From Tiliqua scincoides (taxonomy: Eukaryota > Chordata > Lepidosauria > Squamata > Scincidae): a stretch of 64,000 bases of DNA. Of the stretch, positions 1 to 10,329 are shown one piece after another. The position numbers and the translations under genes are program-made. The DNA lies in NCBI RefSeq assembly GCF_035046505.1, contig NC_089830.1, forward strand, positions 18,033,123 through 18,097,122. The letters run 5' to 3'. Below the pieces are notes generated by a model, which worked only from the letters and a program-made list of their open reading frames with translations, did no database searches and was not told the DNA's origin. How positions within the stretch are numbered: position 1 is the first letter of the stretch; each line of letters begins with the position of its first letter.

Positions 1-339
1 GATTGGGTGTAGTCAAGGGAGAGTAGAGTGGAGTTTTGGGACTTCTCCTGCAGCAGGAGCACTTACATTTTTTTCAAAGGACTATTGCTAGAAAAGAAGC
101 ATCAGATTCAACAGGAGAAATTTGCCTAGGGGGCAAGCCATGGAAACCCATGGGGAGCCACAGAAACCAGCCAGGGGAGCTGTGAAATCCTCATGAAAAA
201 CCAGCCACCCTATATAATGTCTAGGATTGTAACTCTAATGGGGAGCTGCAGTCAGGGGCCCAGTAGGTCAACAGAGTGACCAGTAAAAGTTGGGAACCAC
301 TGGTTTAAGTCACCACCACTCCCAAGAGTGCCTCGGGGC

Positions 340-515
340 CAAATCCTATCCAACTTTTCAGCACTGGTTCAACTGTACCAACGGAATATGCGCTGCAACT
401 TGCGGAAGGGGCACAGTCACGGAGGTCTCCTCCACGTAAGGGAATGTTTGTTCCCTGTCCTCAGGGCCGCCTTGTGGCTGCACCAGCACTGGAAATTTGG
501 ATAGGATTGGGTCCT
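340..515. mobile_element. Palindromic MITE (CCAATCCTATCC arms)
   Basis: The two ends are inverted copies of about 30 bases (CCAAATCCTATCCAACTTTT against a matching GGATAGGATTGGG end), and both arms contain the GCACTGG motif. Related copies lie at 3466-3614, 39019-39202, 40487-40675 and 43389-43548. No open reading frame is present. The class II superfamily is not assigned. Confidence 0.6.
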
Positions 516-578
516 GAGAGACAGTACGCAGATTGTGTTACATTGAGACTACAATCCTATACACATTTGCCAGAGACT

Positions 579-723
579 GGTTGGTAACCTTCAGTCTCGA
601 AAGACTATGGCATAAGCCTACAGCACCTGGTATTCTCAGGCGGTCTCCCATCCGAGTACTAACCAAGCCTGACCCTGCTTAGCTTCCGAGATCAGATGAG
701 ATCAGGCACGTGCAGGGTAACAA
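579..723 (-). mobile_element. 5S rRNA-derived SINE
   Basis: Read on the minus strand, the body is the 5S rRNA internal promoter region (AAGCTAAGCAGGGTCAGGC, then TACTCGGATGGGAGACCGCC), followed by a tail ending AGTCTTTCGAGACTGAAGG. The tail is not part of 5S rRNA, which marks the sequence as a SINE rather than a 5S gene. Confidence 0.85.
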
Positions 724-1215
724 AGTGGGACTCACTTCTGAGTGAAAACGTTGAGGCTAGTACTCCACTATACCTTTTTATATTCATTTGTGATATTTCT
801 TAATTCCATTTTTTCAAATTATCCACATTTGTTTTAAAACTACTTCTAGCCACTCCAAGAGTCAGGGGGTGAAATGAGCTAGATCTTTAAAATGAAGTGC
901 AATCAATTTCAAAGCAGAAGTAATGACAGGAGAAGCAAATTCTCAAATGAAGCAATATGAAGCTGATTCTTTTTAGTGGGGCATGACTATAGGTGTGTGT
1001 GTGGGGGGTGATGTCATGATGAGCTCTTGCACTTCAGAATGTCCTACTACCCAACAGGAATGACAGAAATCAGGAATCAGGTACACTATATTCTGGACTG
1101 CCTTAAATTCCGAAACTGTCTTCAAGGGCAGCCCCACGCAAAGCACAATATAGCAGTCATTACTACAATAAGCCCCCAAAGGGTTATTGTTCCTATTTCT
1201 GACAGCAATCTCTAG
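723..1215. other. Unassigned unique sequence
   Basis: No repeat family or exon was recognised. Open frames here are short on both strands and have no splice-site or codon support. Confidence 0.5.
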
Positions 1216-2016
1216 CAGTGGCATCACTACGGTTTGTGGCACCTGGTGCGGGAGGCCAGTGTGTCACGCCCATGATGGACCTCCTCCCATGCAGTGGGTG
1301 GGGCATTGCCCTGGACAGTGGGCGTGGTGATGCTCCTTTGCCCTGCCCCTGCTGGGTTTTTGGCTATATCTTTTGATAGAATAGAGATATTTCAACGTGG
1401 TTTGTTCCATTACATTCTGCATAAAAGCATACATTGAATATGAAGGTATTATTCAAAAATACCAAGCTTTCAAAAATTTTAGCCAGTAATGGTGTCACCC
1501 CCCTGTGCATGTTACCCAGTGCAGCCTGCATCTCCGTAACCCCCTAAGCCAGGGGTGCCCAAATCCTGGCCCTGGGGCCACTTGCGGCCCTCGAGGCCTC
1601 TCAATGTGGCCCTCAGGGAGCCCCCAGTCTCCAATGAGCCTCTGGCCCTCTGGAGATTTGTTGGAGCCCACACTGGCCCGACGCAACTGCTCTCAGCGTG
1701 AGGGCGACTGTTTGACCTCTCATGTGAGCTGTGGGATGAGGGCTCCCTCCACTGCTTGTTGTTTCATGTCTGTGATGCAGCAGCAAAGGAAAGGCCGGCC
1801 TTGCTTTATGCAAGGCCTTTTATAGCCCTTGAGCTATTGCAAAACCTTCATTCATTCATATAAGTTCATCTTTAATATATTCATTTATGTAAATTTATTC
1901 AAATTTCAAATGTAAATTCATTCTTTTTTTCCCCCGGCCCCCGACACTGTGGCAGAGAGATGATGTGGCCCTCCTGCCAAAAACTTTGGACACCCCTGCC
2001 CTAAGCGATGCCACTG
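1216..2016. mobile_element. Older DNA transposon with CAGTGGCATCAC termini, split by a hAT insertion
   Basis: The left end reads CAGTGGCATCACTACGG and the right end reads GATGCCACTG, giving inverted termini. The flanks ATCTCTAG and ATCTCTTA look like a diverged 8-bp TSD. Copies at 19325-19664, 44813-45894 and about 57631-58045 share the interior (GCAGTGGG, TTTGATAGAATAGAGAT). The hAT element at 1550-1998 sits inside it, so this element is the older of the two. Confidence 0.65.
1550..1998. mobile_element. hAT family 2 non-autonomous element, complete (449 bp)
   Basis: Termini CAGGGGTGCCCAAA and TTTGGACACCCCTG are inverted repeats. A perfect 8-bp TSD, CCCTAAGC, lies at 1542-1549 and 1999-2006. 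The 8-bp TSD and this terminal type are those of hAT elements. No transposase is encoded. Confidence 0.88.
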
Positions 2017-2070
2017 ATCTCTTATTAGCCCAGCAAAGCACTCTTTCTGCTATTCAGGCTGTCCAGTTCA

Positions 2071-2301
<231 letters not shown>

Positions 2302-2576
2302 TCATTCATTCATTCCGCAGCTTTTCATGGAACATTTCTGCAAAAGACAGCAAAGTCTACCACATAACTAATGAGAAATCCCACGGACTATTAGTTACGA
2401 GGGACGGAGATGTTGGCATGATTCATTGGGCGACGTCAAACAAATACATCATTGTGCAAGCGGCTTTGTTAGGGGTTCTCACAAGTCTGAAGCTAAAGGA
2501 GCCGGAGAAGCATGAGAGCCAGGAAAACTGACATGGAAGGGACCACATGATGAAGGCTTGCTCCCAAAAAACAGGA

Positions 2577-3030
2577 GAACATAACATAAGAGCATAATCT
2601 AGTCCAGCCTCCTGTATCTCACAGTGGCCTACCAGATGTCTCCAGGGAGTACACAAGACAACAAGAGACCTGCATCCTGGTGCCATTCCCTAGCAGTTGG
2701 CATTCTGAGGTCACCTGCTTCTAAAACCAGGAGGTGGCACGTACCCATCATGGCTTGTAACCTGTGATGGACTTTTCTGCCATCAATCTGTTCAATCCCC
2801 TTTTAAAGATATCTAGGCCAGATCCCAGCACCACATCCTCTGGCAAGGAGTTCCACAGATTCATTGCATGCTGGTTAAAGAAATAGTTCCTTTTGTCTGT
2901 TCCAACTCTCCCAACACTCAACTTTAGTGGATGTCCCCTGGTTCTGGTGTTGTGTGAGAGCAAAAAGAACATTGCTTGGTCCATCCCGTGCATAATTTTA
3001 TACGTCTTTATCCCATCCCCCTCAGTTCCA
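2577..3030 (-). mobile_element. CR1-like LINE 3' end
   Basis: On the minus strand the translation retains HNTRTRGHPLKLSVGRV and NLWNSLPEDVVL, the C-terminus of a CR1-like reverse-transcriptase protein, followed by its 3' UTR. It is more diverged than the copies at 8578 or 22057. It is truncated at its 5' end. Confidence 0.75.
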
Positions 3031-3265
3031 TGGTGGATGTGACCAAAGATTCATCAATTCCAGGATCCTGTCTTGGGAAACATCCCCCTCCTCAGAAAGG
3101 GAATAAGACTCTCCAGTACTGTTCATCCCCCATCAAAAACTGCATTCCAAGTGTCATATACTTCATCACACTCCCAGGGTTTTGGGGTGCTCAGAGTTGT
3201 TGGTGCTGAACCCTAGAGCCCTCAAAGATCCCTGTTTGGTAGTACTGCCACCACCCTGTAAGAGC

Positions 3266-3465
3266 NNNNNNNNNNNNNNNNNNNNNNNNNNNNNNNNNNN
3301 NNNNNNNNNNNNNNNNNNNNNNNNNNNNNNNNNNNNNNNNNNNNNNNNNNNNNNNNNNNNNNNNNNNNNNNNNNNNNNNNNNNNNNNNNNNNNNNNNNNN
3401 NNNNNNNNNNNNNNNNNNNNNNNNNNNNNNNNNNNNNNNNNNNNNNNNNNNNNNNNNNNNNNNNN
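3266..3465. other. Assembly gap of exactly 200 N
   Basis: The run of N is exactly 200 bases. A round number usually means a gap of unknown size placed by scaffolding software rather than a measured gap. Everything to the left, including the NKAIN1 exon, is linked to HIVEP3 only through this join. The sequence resumes inside the left arm of a palindromic MITE. Confidence 0.98.
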
Positions 3466-3614
3466 TAACTTTCCAGCACTGGTGCAGCCTCGAGGTAAGG
3501 GAACAAATGTTCCCATACTTTAAGATGGCCTCTGTGACTGCCTCTTCACCACAGGATACAGTGCATACTGCATGACTGCACTGGCACTGGAAAATTGGGT
3601 AGGATTGGAACCTC
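3466..3614. mobile_element. Palindromic MITE, left arm cut by the gap
   Basis: It resumes from the N run inside AACTTTCCAGCACTGGTG and ends with the inverted arm GCACTGGAAAATTGGGTAGG. It is related to the element at 340-515. Confidence 0.6.
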
Positions 3615-3761
3615 AGGCAATAGATTAGTAAGGGGCACCCACAGCCCTCTGCTAGGCTGCTGTCAATTACTACTACTCCTCATCCCTTGTCATGAATTGG
3701 AAAAGGAAAAGAGTTAGACTGCTATATATTAGACTGCTATATATTTTTAATATATAAAACT

Positions 3762-3930
3762 GCTGCCTGTCTGCATTGACCACATTGACCTAGATGGACA
3801 CATGATCTGAGTCAGTGTGGCAGCTGCCCTAAGATCCCATAAGGAGGATAGACCTACCCAAGGTTATGCAGCTAAATAGAACCTCCCAGGCCAGATGCAG
3901 TCTATCTTTGAGTAGTGGAAGGTGGGGGCA
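3762..3930 (+). repeat. Local duplicate copy A, containing tRNA-SINE 3' part
   Basis: The first half (GACCTAGATGGACACATGATCTG and on) is the 3' part of a tRNA-derived SINE. The second half (ATAAGGAGGATAGACCTACC through GGAAGGTGGGGGCA) also occurs at 4519-4755 and, partly, at 5577-5698. The shared sequence extends beyond the SINE, so this is a local duplication rather than independent insertions. Confidence 0.65.
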
Positions 3931-3987
3931 GAAAAGAGGTCAGAGCAGAAGAGGAAGTGTGGAGGAGAGGAGAGTAGTGGGTTAGAG

Positions 3988-4352
3988 CAGTGTTTCTCAA
4001 ACTGTGTGTCAGGACCCACTAGGTGGGTTGCGAGCCCTTTTCAGGTGGGTTTGCATTCATTTCAATATTTTATTTTTAATATATCAGACTCGATGCTACT
4101 ATGGTATGTGACTACATTTGGGGAAATGTTACAGACCTGTACTTTGAACAAGCTACTCGTATATTCTTTTAACAATGATAGTAAATGGAACTTACTCCTG
4201 AGTAGGTGTGGGTAGTCTAGCAGTCTAGGATTGTTAACATTTTCCTGCTTGGTGATGTCACTTCTGGTCATGACATCACTTCTGATGGGCCCTGACAGAT
4301 TCTCATTCTAAAAAGTGGGTTCCAGTGGGTGCTAAATGTGTGAGAACTACTG
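3988..4352 (-). mobile_element. hAT family 1 non-autonomous element (365 bp)
   Basis: Termini CAGTGTTTCTCAAAC and GTGTGAGAACTACTG flank a body shared with the copies at 7631, 10449 and 57648. The flanks GGTTAGAG and AGTTAGAG are a 7-of-8 TSD. Orientation is opposite to the copy at 7631. Confidence 0.82.
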
Positions 4353-4404
4353 AGTTAGAGCATTGGAGGCTGACCTGTCACGGGGGGGGGGGGGGGAATA
4401 GCAT

Positions 4405-4755
4405 TCAGCATGGTGCCTCAGGTGCCAGAAGGTCTTGGGCCAACCCAGGCTTCGATCCTTGGCCCATCCGGGAAAGGATTCCCTGGCAGAGAAAGTATTC
4501 TGTCTGAACCTTGACTGAGCTGCTGCCTGTCTGTGTTGACCGCATTGACCTGGATGGACACATGATCTGAGTCAGTGTGGCAGCTTCCCTATGATCCCAT
4601 AAGGAGGATATACCTACCCAAGGTTATGCAGCTAAATAGAGCCTCCCAGGCAGATGCAGTCTATCTTTGAGAAGTGGAAGGTGGGGGCAAACTCATAGGG
4701 CATGGCTATCACCCAGCTCCCTGCCTGTGAACTTTCAGGGGCATTTGATTTTGTC
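4405..4755 (+). repeat. tRNA-SINE plus local duplicate copy B
   Basis: A tRNA-derived SINE (about 4405-4600) is followed by the unique-looking segment also seen in copies A and C. This copy is the longest and extends to GGGGCATTTGATTTTG. Copies A and B are roughly 90 per cent identical by eye over their shared 165 bases. Confidence 0.6.
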
Positions 4756-5182
4756 GTCAAGGGAGATGAGAATTTGAATTTGAAGACGTTTGACATTGCT
4801 TTGCAAAACAGTTGTTGCACTCTTTTATTTTTATTTTATTTTAATTTTTTTGAGATGAGATGAGGCTCATTTATAAAGCCACTCAGGTAGAGACTTTCAG
4901 ATGTTGCGGGTCTTCTGCTTCCTGGAATCCTGAGCACTCCACGGAGCAGTTTCAGGTCATTACATGGACTAACCAGACATTTCTGATTGAAAATCCAGCC
5001 CTGCTCCATTCATCCTCAGAAGCGGACCTCTCTAGATAATTGAAACTAGCCCACACACAGGTTAGCTTTTATTTTATTTTCTTTTTTCTTCCTCTTCCTC
5101 TGAAAGAGGTTAGTTGTATATGGGGTCAAAGTAAATGCTGGAGAGAGAACAATCAACCCCAGAACTCCTTTTACTGCCAATC

Positions 5183-5262
5183 GCTCTCTCTCTCTCTCTG
5201 CATAGACCAGGGAGTTCATATCTTTTGCCTGTCTGTCCAAGATTGGGGGGGGGGGGGGGAAG
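5183..5262. repeat. Simple repeats (CT)n and poly-G
   Basis: A CT run near 5183-5202 is followed by an uninterrupted G run near 5245-5260. Similar poly-G runs occur at 4381-4396 and 13025-13037. Confidence 0.8.
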
Positions 5263-5344
5263 AGATCAACCTCTTTGCTTAGGAATACCAGAACATTCAA
5301 ACCACTTAGTCTGAATGGGTTTCTGGTTTTTGTTGATTAACAGC

Positions 5345-5575
5345 TCAATTCCAGAGAGCCAAGGATGGTAGGACCTGGAAGATCCAGATTCAATTCCCTG
5401 CTCAGCAATTGAAGCTACCTGGGTGATCTTGGAGCAGTCACTAACTCTCAGCCTCACCTGCCTCACAGGGTTGTTGTGAAGGCAAAAGAAGGAAAGGAAC
5501 TAATGTAAGCCACCCTGAGCTCCTTGGAGGAAGGGTGGGATAAAAATGTGAACAATCACATAAATAAATTCAAAC
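5345..5575 (+). mobile_element. Sauria-type SINE
   Basis: The central part reads GACCTGGAAGATCCAGATTC with a tRNA B-box-like stretch. The 3' part is CCTCACAGGGTTGTTGTGAA then GCCACCCTGAGCTCCTTGGA, ending in an ATAAATAAATT tail. This arrangement is that of Sauria SINEs in squamates. Confidence 0.75.
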
Positions 5576-5576
5576 A

Positions 5577-5698
5577 GCTAAATAGAGCCTCCCAGGCCAG
5601 ATGCAGTCTATCTTTGAGTAGTGGAAGGTGGGGGCAAACTCATAGGGCATGGCTATCACCCAGCTCCCTGCCTGTGAACTTTCAGGGGCATTTGATTT
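5577..5698 (+). repeat. Local duplicate copy C
   Basis: The segment from AGCTAAATAGAGCCTCCCAG to TTTCAGGGGCATTTGATTTT repeats the end of copy B almost base for base, directly after the Sauria SINE tail. Confidence 0.7.
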
Positions 5699-6127
5699 TT
5701 TTTTTGCCCTGAGTTCTGGGAATTTTTTTTTTTTTTAGCTTTGAGTGCGGTGAATCTCTAAGAAGACAACTGGGGCGTATCAATTAAGTGCAGCTGCTGG
5801 ACAGAGATGCCAGACGGCACATGACACCTCACTGTGGCTTTGGGCATGAATGACATGCACAATGTTGAGGAATCATGAGCAAGCCGTCCTGTGTTTGCGC
5901 ATCTCGTTAGTGTCCAAAGTGAGGAGTCCTACGTCTTGCCAATGGGGAGGAGTGTGTCTGTGTACGTGTGTGAAAGTGGGCGCACATGATGCGTTCTCCC
6001 CCTCTGTTTGGATCTCTGAGCTGTTTGGATCTCTGCTTTGGACGTGAGTTATATACAGGATAGAGGAAATGGAATTCACCTGTGCTTCCTGTGCCTACAT
6101 CAGTGATTCCCAAACTGGTGGGTCGCG

Positions 6128-6738
6128 ACCATCTCAAAAAAGACATAGTGGAAATGGAAAAGGTGCAAAAGAGAGCGACTAAGATGATTACAGGGCTGGG
6201 GCACCTTCCTTACGAGGAAAGGCTATGGCATTTGGGCCTCTTCAGCCTAGAAAAGAGACGCCTGAGGGGGGACATGATTGAGACATACAAAATTATGCAG
6301 GGGATGGACAGAGTGGATAGGGAGATGCTCTTTACACTCTCACATAACACCAGAACCAGGGGACATCCACTAAAATTGAGTGTTGGGAGAGTCAGAACAG
6401 ACAAGAGAAAATATTTCTTTACTCAGTGTGTGGTTGGTCTGTAGAACTCCTTGCCACAGGATGTGGTTATGGCATCTGGCCTGGACGCCTTTAAAAGGGG
6501 ATTGGACAAGTTTCTGGAGGAAAAATCCATGACGGATTACAAGCCATGATGTGTATGCGCAACCTCCTGATTTTTGAAATGGGTTATGTCAGAATGCCAG
6601 ATGCAAGAGAGGGCACCAGGATGAGGTCTCTTGTTATCTGGTGTGCTCCCTGGGGCATTTGGTGGGCCGCTGTGAGATACAGGAAGCTGGACTAGATGGG
6701 CCTATGGCCTGATCCAGTGGGGCTGTTCTTATGTTCTT
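6128..6738 (+). mobile_element. CR1-like LINE, 3' part
   Basis: Translation gives KKDIVEMEKVQKRATKMITG and onward to the C-terminal HNTRTRGHPLKLSVGRV. A TGG to TAG change at VVGLW ends the frame before the usual C-terminus. The 3' UTR and TTCTTATGTTCTTA tail follow. The copy is 5'-truncated. Confidence 0.85.
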
Positions 6739-7163
6739 AACTACAATTCCCAGGAAGCCTTGCAGGTCTTCCTGTTATCTGGTGTGCTCCCTGGGGCATT
6801 TGGTGGGCCGCTGTGAGATACAGGAAGCTGGACTAGGTGGGCCTATGGCCTGATCCAGTGGGGCTGTTCTTATGTTCTTAACTACAATTCCAGGAGGCCT
6901 TGCAGGTCTCTTGTTATCTGGTGTGCTCCCTGGGGCATTTGTGGGCCGCTGTGAGATACAGGAAGCTGGACTAGATGGGCCTATGGCCTGATCCAGTGGG
7001 CTGTTCTTATGTTCTTAACTACAATTCCCAGGAAGCCTTGCAGGTCTTCCTGTTATCTGGTGTGCTCCCTGGGGCATTTGGTGGGCCGCTGTGAGATACA
7101 GGAAGCTGGACTAGATGGGCCTATGGCCTGATCCAGTGGGGCTGTTCTTATATTCTTATGTTC
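6739..7163 (+). repeat. Tandem array of a ~140-bp CR1-like tail unit
   Basis: Three more copies of the last ~110 bases of the CR1-like 3' UTR follow the LINE head to tail. Each is introduced by ACTACAATTCCCAGGA or a near copy (starts at 6740, 6881 and 7018, spacing 141 and 137). A matching array in the other orientation lies at 25586-26010. Confidence 0.85.
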
Positions 7164-7630
7164 TTACCTTAAGGGGCAAGACGGAGCAATGGCAGCAATG
7201 CAATCCCCAGGATTGTGCCGCTGCTGGGGCCAGAAGGTTTTTTAAAAGAACTTACAGACATCAGTGCCAGCCTCTGGGCAGGGTGGGGAGCCCCATGGAT
7301 GCCTCTGCAGAGCTCCCCAGTTCGCCAATTGGGTAAAAGTAATGATTCCGGTTTTATATCATGAAACTGGAAGTGGTTCTGATAGTTATTTTTACTCAGT
7401 TAGAGGCATGGGGAGCCCTGCAGAAGCATCTATGGGGCTTCCTGCACCACCACCCCAGAGGTCAGCGCTGATGTTTGTAAGTAAATTAACCCCTCTTCTG
7501 ACCCTGGTAGCAGCACAGTCCTGGGGATTGTGTGGCTGCCATTGCCTCACTCCTGAAACACTTAAGTGGCTCCTAATTCCTCCATAGGAATTTGGGAACC
7601 AATGACTACATAGTCATGAGTACCCTAAAC

Positions 7631-7985
7631 CAGTGGTTCTCAAACTATTAGCACCAGGACCCACTTTTTAGAATGTCAGGACCCACTGGAAGTGACGTCA
7701 TGGCTAGAAGTGATATCATCAAGCAGGAAAATTTTTAACAATCCTAGGCTGCAATCCTACCTACATTTACCCAGGAGTAAGTCTCATTGACTATCATTGT
7801 TAAAAGCATATAGATAGTAGCCTGTTAAAAGTACAAACCTGTAACATTTCCCCAAATGTAGTCACATACCATGAGAGCATCAAGTCTCACATATTAAAAA
7901 TAAAATATTGAAATGAATGGGGACCCACCTGAAATTGGCTCGTGACTCACCTGGTGGGTCCTAAACCACAGTTTGGGAAACACTG
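7631..7985 (+). mobile_element. hAT family 1 non-autonomous element, complete (355 bp)
   Basis: Termini CAGTGGTTCTCAAAC and GTTTGGGAAACACTG are inverted repeats. The perfect 8-bp TSD CCCTAAAC lies at 7623-7630 and 7986-7993. The body contains the motif TTTTTAACAATCCTAGGCTG shared with the other family copies. Confidence 0.92.
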
Positions 7986-8024
7986 CCCTAAACTGCATTT
8001 TTACTGATTGGGTTTGTGTAGAGC

Positions 8025-8250
8025 AGTGATTTTCAAACCTTTTTCATTTTATGGCACACTGACAAGTTGCTACAATTGTCACGTCACGTCATCGGTTTTT
8101 TGACCATTGAGAAGGCACACCGCACTGCTGGTGGGGGCTTACTTTCCCCAATGACCCTACTAATAAATGACCTCTCCGAAACTCCCATGGCACACCTCTA
8201 GATCATTCGCAGCACGCCGTTGTACACGCTGGTTGAAAATTGCTGGTATG
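8025..8250. mobile_element. hAT-like short element with TTTTCAAACC ends
   Basis: CAGTGATTTTCAAACC and GGTTGAAAATTGCTG form inverted ends around ~200 bases containing CCATGGCACACC. The TSD is not clear. A stray end of the same type lies at 44545-44572. Confidence 0.5.
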
Positions 8251-8577
8251 GTGGAATCCAGACCAGCATCGTGTTGGAACCAAAAGCCTTCTGTTGGGAC
8301 TTCTGTTGCCTGATCGTCTGTGGGGGGTTCTGTGAAAGGTCTGGTTCTCCATTGATATTTGCAATGATGCAGTTTAGAACTGCTCTACACATTCAGTGGG
8401 ATCAGTGCGATCATTCGGGCCGGCAGATTAAGGAAACTGACCAGGCATCATGCTACTCTTCCTTTGTGCTTCTCAGTAGAAACAAAGGTAGGAGATGTGA
8501 AGGAAAAGAGGAGTTCAGGGTGCAAAGTGAATTTAAAAAAAACACAAGACGAGATGAGGGAAAGGCGGTTGTACGAT
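8251..8577. other. Unassigned sequence before CR1-like LINE
   Basis: No recognisable repeat or exon. An open frame on the plus strand has no family resemblance I can name. Confidence 0.4.
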
Positions 8578-9654
8578 GATGTACCTCTTCATAAATGACC
8601 TGGAGACAGGGTTGAGCAGTGAAGTGGCTAAGTTTGCAGACGACACCAAACTTTTCCGAGTGGTAAAGACCAGAAGTGATTGTGAGGAGCTCCAGAAGGA
8701 TCTCTCCAGACTGGCAGAATGGGCAGCAAAATGGCAGATGCGCTTCAATGTCAGTAAGTGTAAAGTCATGCACATTGGGGCAAAAAATCAAAACTTTAGA
8801 TATAGGCTGATGGGTTCTGAGCTGTCTGTGACAGATCAGGAGAGAGATCTTGGGGTGGTGGTGGACAGGTCGATGAAAGTGTCGACCCAATGTGCAGCGG
8901 CAGTGAAGAAGGCCAATTCTATGCTTGGGATCATTAGGAAGGGTATTGAGAACAAAACGGCTAGTATTATAATGCCGTTGTACAAATCGATGGTAAGGCC
9001 ACACCTGGAGTATTGTGTCCAGCTCTGGTCGCCGCATCTCAAAAAAGACATAGTGGAAATGGAAAAGGTGCAAAAGAGAGCGACTAAGATGATTACGGGG
9101 TTGGGGCACCTTCCTTATGAGGAAAGGCTATGGCGTTTGGGCCTCTTCAGCCTAGAAAAGAGACGCTTGAGGGGGGACATGATTGAGACATACAAAATTA
9201 TGCTGGGGATGGACAGAGTGGATAGGGAGATGCTCTTTACACTCTCACATAATACCAGAACCAGGGGACATCCACTAATATTGAGTGTTGGGAGAGTTAG
9301 GACAGACAAAAGAAAATATTTCTTTACTCAGCGCGTGGTCGGTCTGTGGAACTCCTTGCCACAGGATGTGGTGCTGGCGTCTAGCCTAGACGCCTTTAAA
9401 AGGGGATTGGACGAGTTTCTGGAGGAAAAATCCATTATGGGGTACAAGCCATGATGCGTATGCGCAACCTCCTGATTTTAGGAATGGGTTAAGTCAGAAT
9501 GCCAGATGTAGGGGAGGGCACCAGGATGAGGTCTCTTGTTATCTGTTGTGCTCCCTGGGGCATTTGTTGGGCCGCTGTGAGATACAGGAAGCTGAACTAG
9601 ATGGGCCTATGGCCTGATCCAGTGGGGCTGTTCTTATGTTCTTATGTTCTTATG
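8578..9654 (+). mobile_element. CR1-like LINE, longest copy, with reverse-transcriptase C-terminal half
   Basis: An open frame from 8576 to 9454 (292 codons) reads FINDLETGLSSEVAKFADDT, with FADD the catalytic motif of a non-LTR reverse transcriptase, and runs uninterrupted to the C-terminal EEKSIMGYKP. A ~170-base 3' UTR follows, then exactly three TTCTTATG octamers (9631-9654). Octamer 3' repeats are a hallmark of CR1-type LINEs. The 5' end is truncated, so the endonuclease and most of the reverse transcriptase are missing. The intact frame suggests a fairly young insertion. Confidence 0.88.
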
Positions 9655-10329
9655 ATGTGCTACCCCCCAGGAACAACTGTTCTCCCCTGCTAAACCTCAG
9701 ACAGCCATGACTTGCAGAAGCTTTCCTTTGACCCAGTTAACTGTTTCTGATCCTTGTTTCGCCACTTCTCGATCTTTACATTTGTTTTGTTGCTGTAGAA
9801 TCTCCCCCCCCCCCCACACACACATCATTATATGTGGTGAGGTGTGCTTATGCATTCTGCTGTCCATCCAAAGGCTGGGGGAGGGAAATGAAATAAATAA
9901 CCCCTGACTGTACCAAAATAGCTGCTGTTCACCATGTCCCCAGCGCACAAAGGCAGAATGCCGAGTTTTGCAGCATGGGGAGAAACGGACTCCACTAGGT
10001 GAAGCATTGTCTAACCTATGTCTAGGCGAAATTCTCAAGGGGTGATGTGCACTGGTGTATTAGGGCTTTCTTCAGACGAGTCTACAGAGGAAGAGGAACA
10101 GTCTCCAAGAAATATTTTGTGCGCAAGCAGGTTTTTGTGGTTGCCTCCCTTCTCTCTCTCCCCCCCTCCCCCCAGATCAAGAGATTTTTGCAGAGGGATA
10201 ATTGCTGTTACTGGAGTGGTCTGATTCCAAAGAAGAAGGGAGGGGAATCCTGTGTAGGTCATTTTTTCCCCATGCTGAATGTAAGCTATACAATGTGTTA
10301 AGGGAATCTCACTTGCTTTTCCTTTCACG
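9655..10329. other. Unassigned sequence with poly-C and poly-CT tracts
   Basis: Contains a C run at 9806-9816 and pyrimidine tracts near 10150-10175. Apart from these I recognise nothing, and no exon is supported. Confidence 0.4.

Larger units (their letters stand above)
6104..7596. mobile_element. hAT-like element split by a CR1-like LINE insertion
   Basis: CAGTGATTCCCAAAC at 6104 and TTTGGGAACCAATG near 7595 look like inverted hAT ends. Between them lies the CR1-like copy with its tail array (6128-7163). The interval 7176-7560 contains a broad inverted repeat (AATCCCCAGGATTGTG and its mirror). The boundary assignment is tentative. Confidence 0.4.

Noticed and set aside
3166-3523. Open frames running through the N gap
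   Set aside because: Most residues would be unknown. They exist only because N codons do not read as stops.
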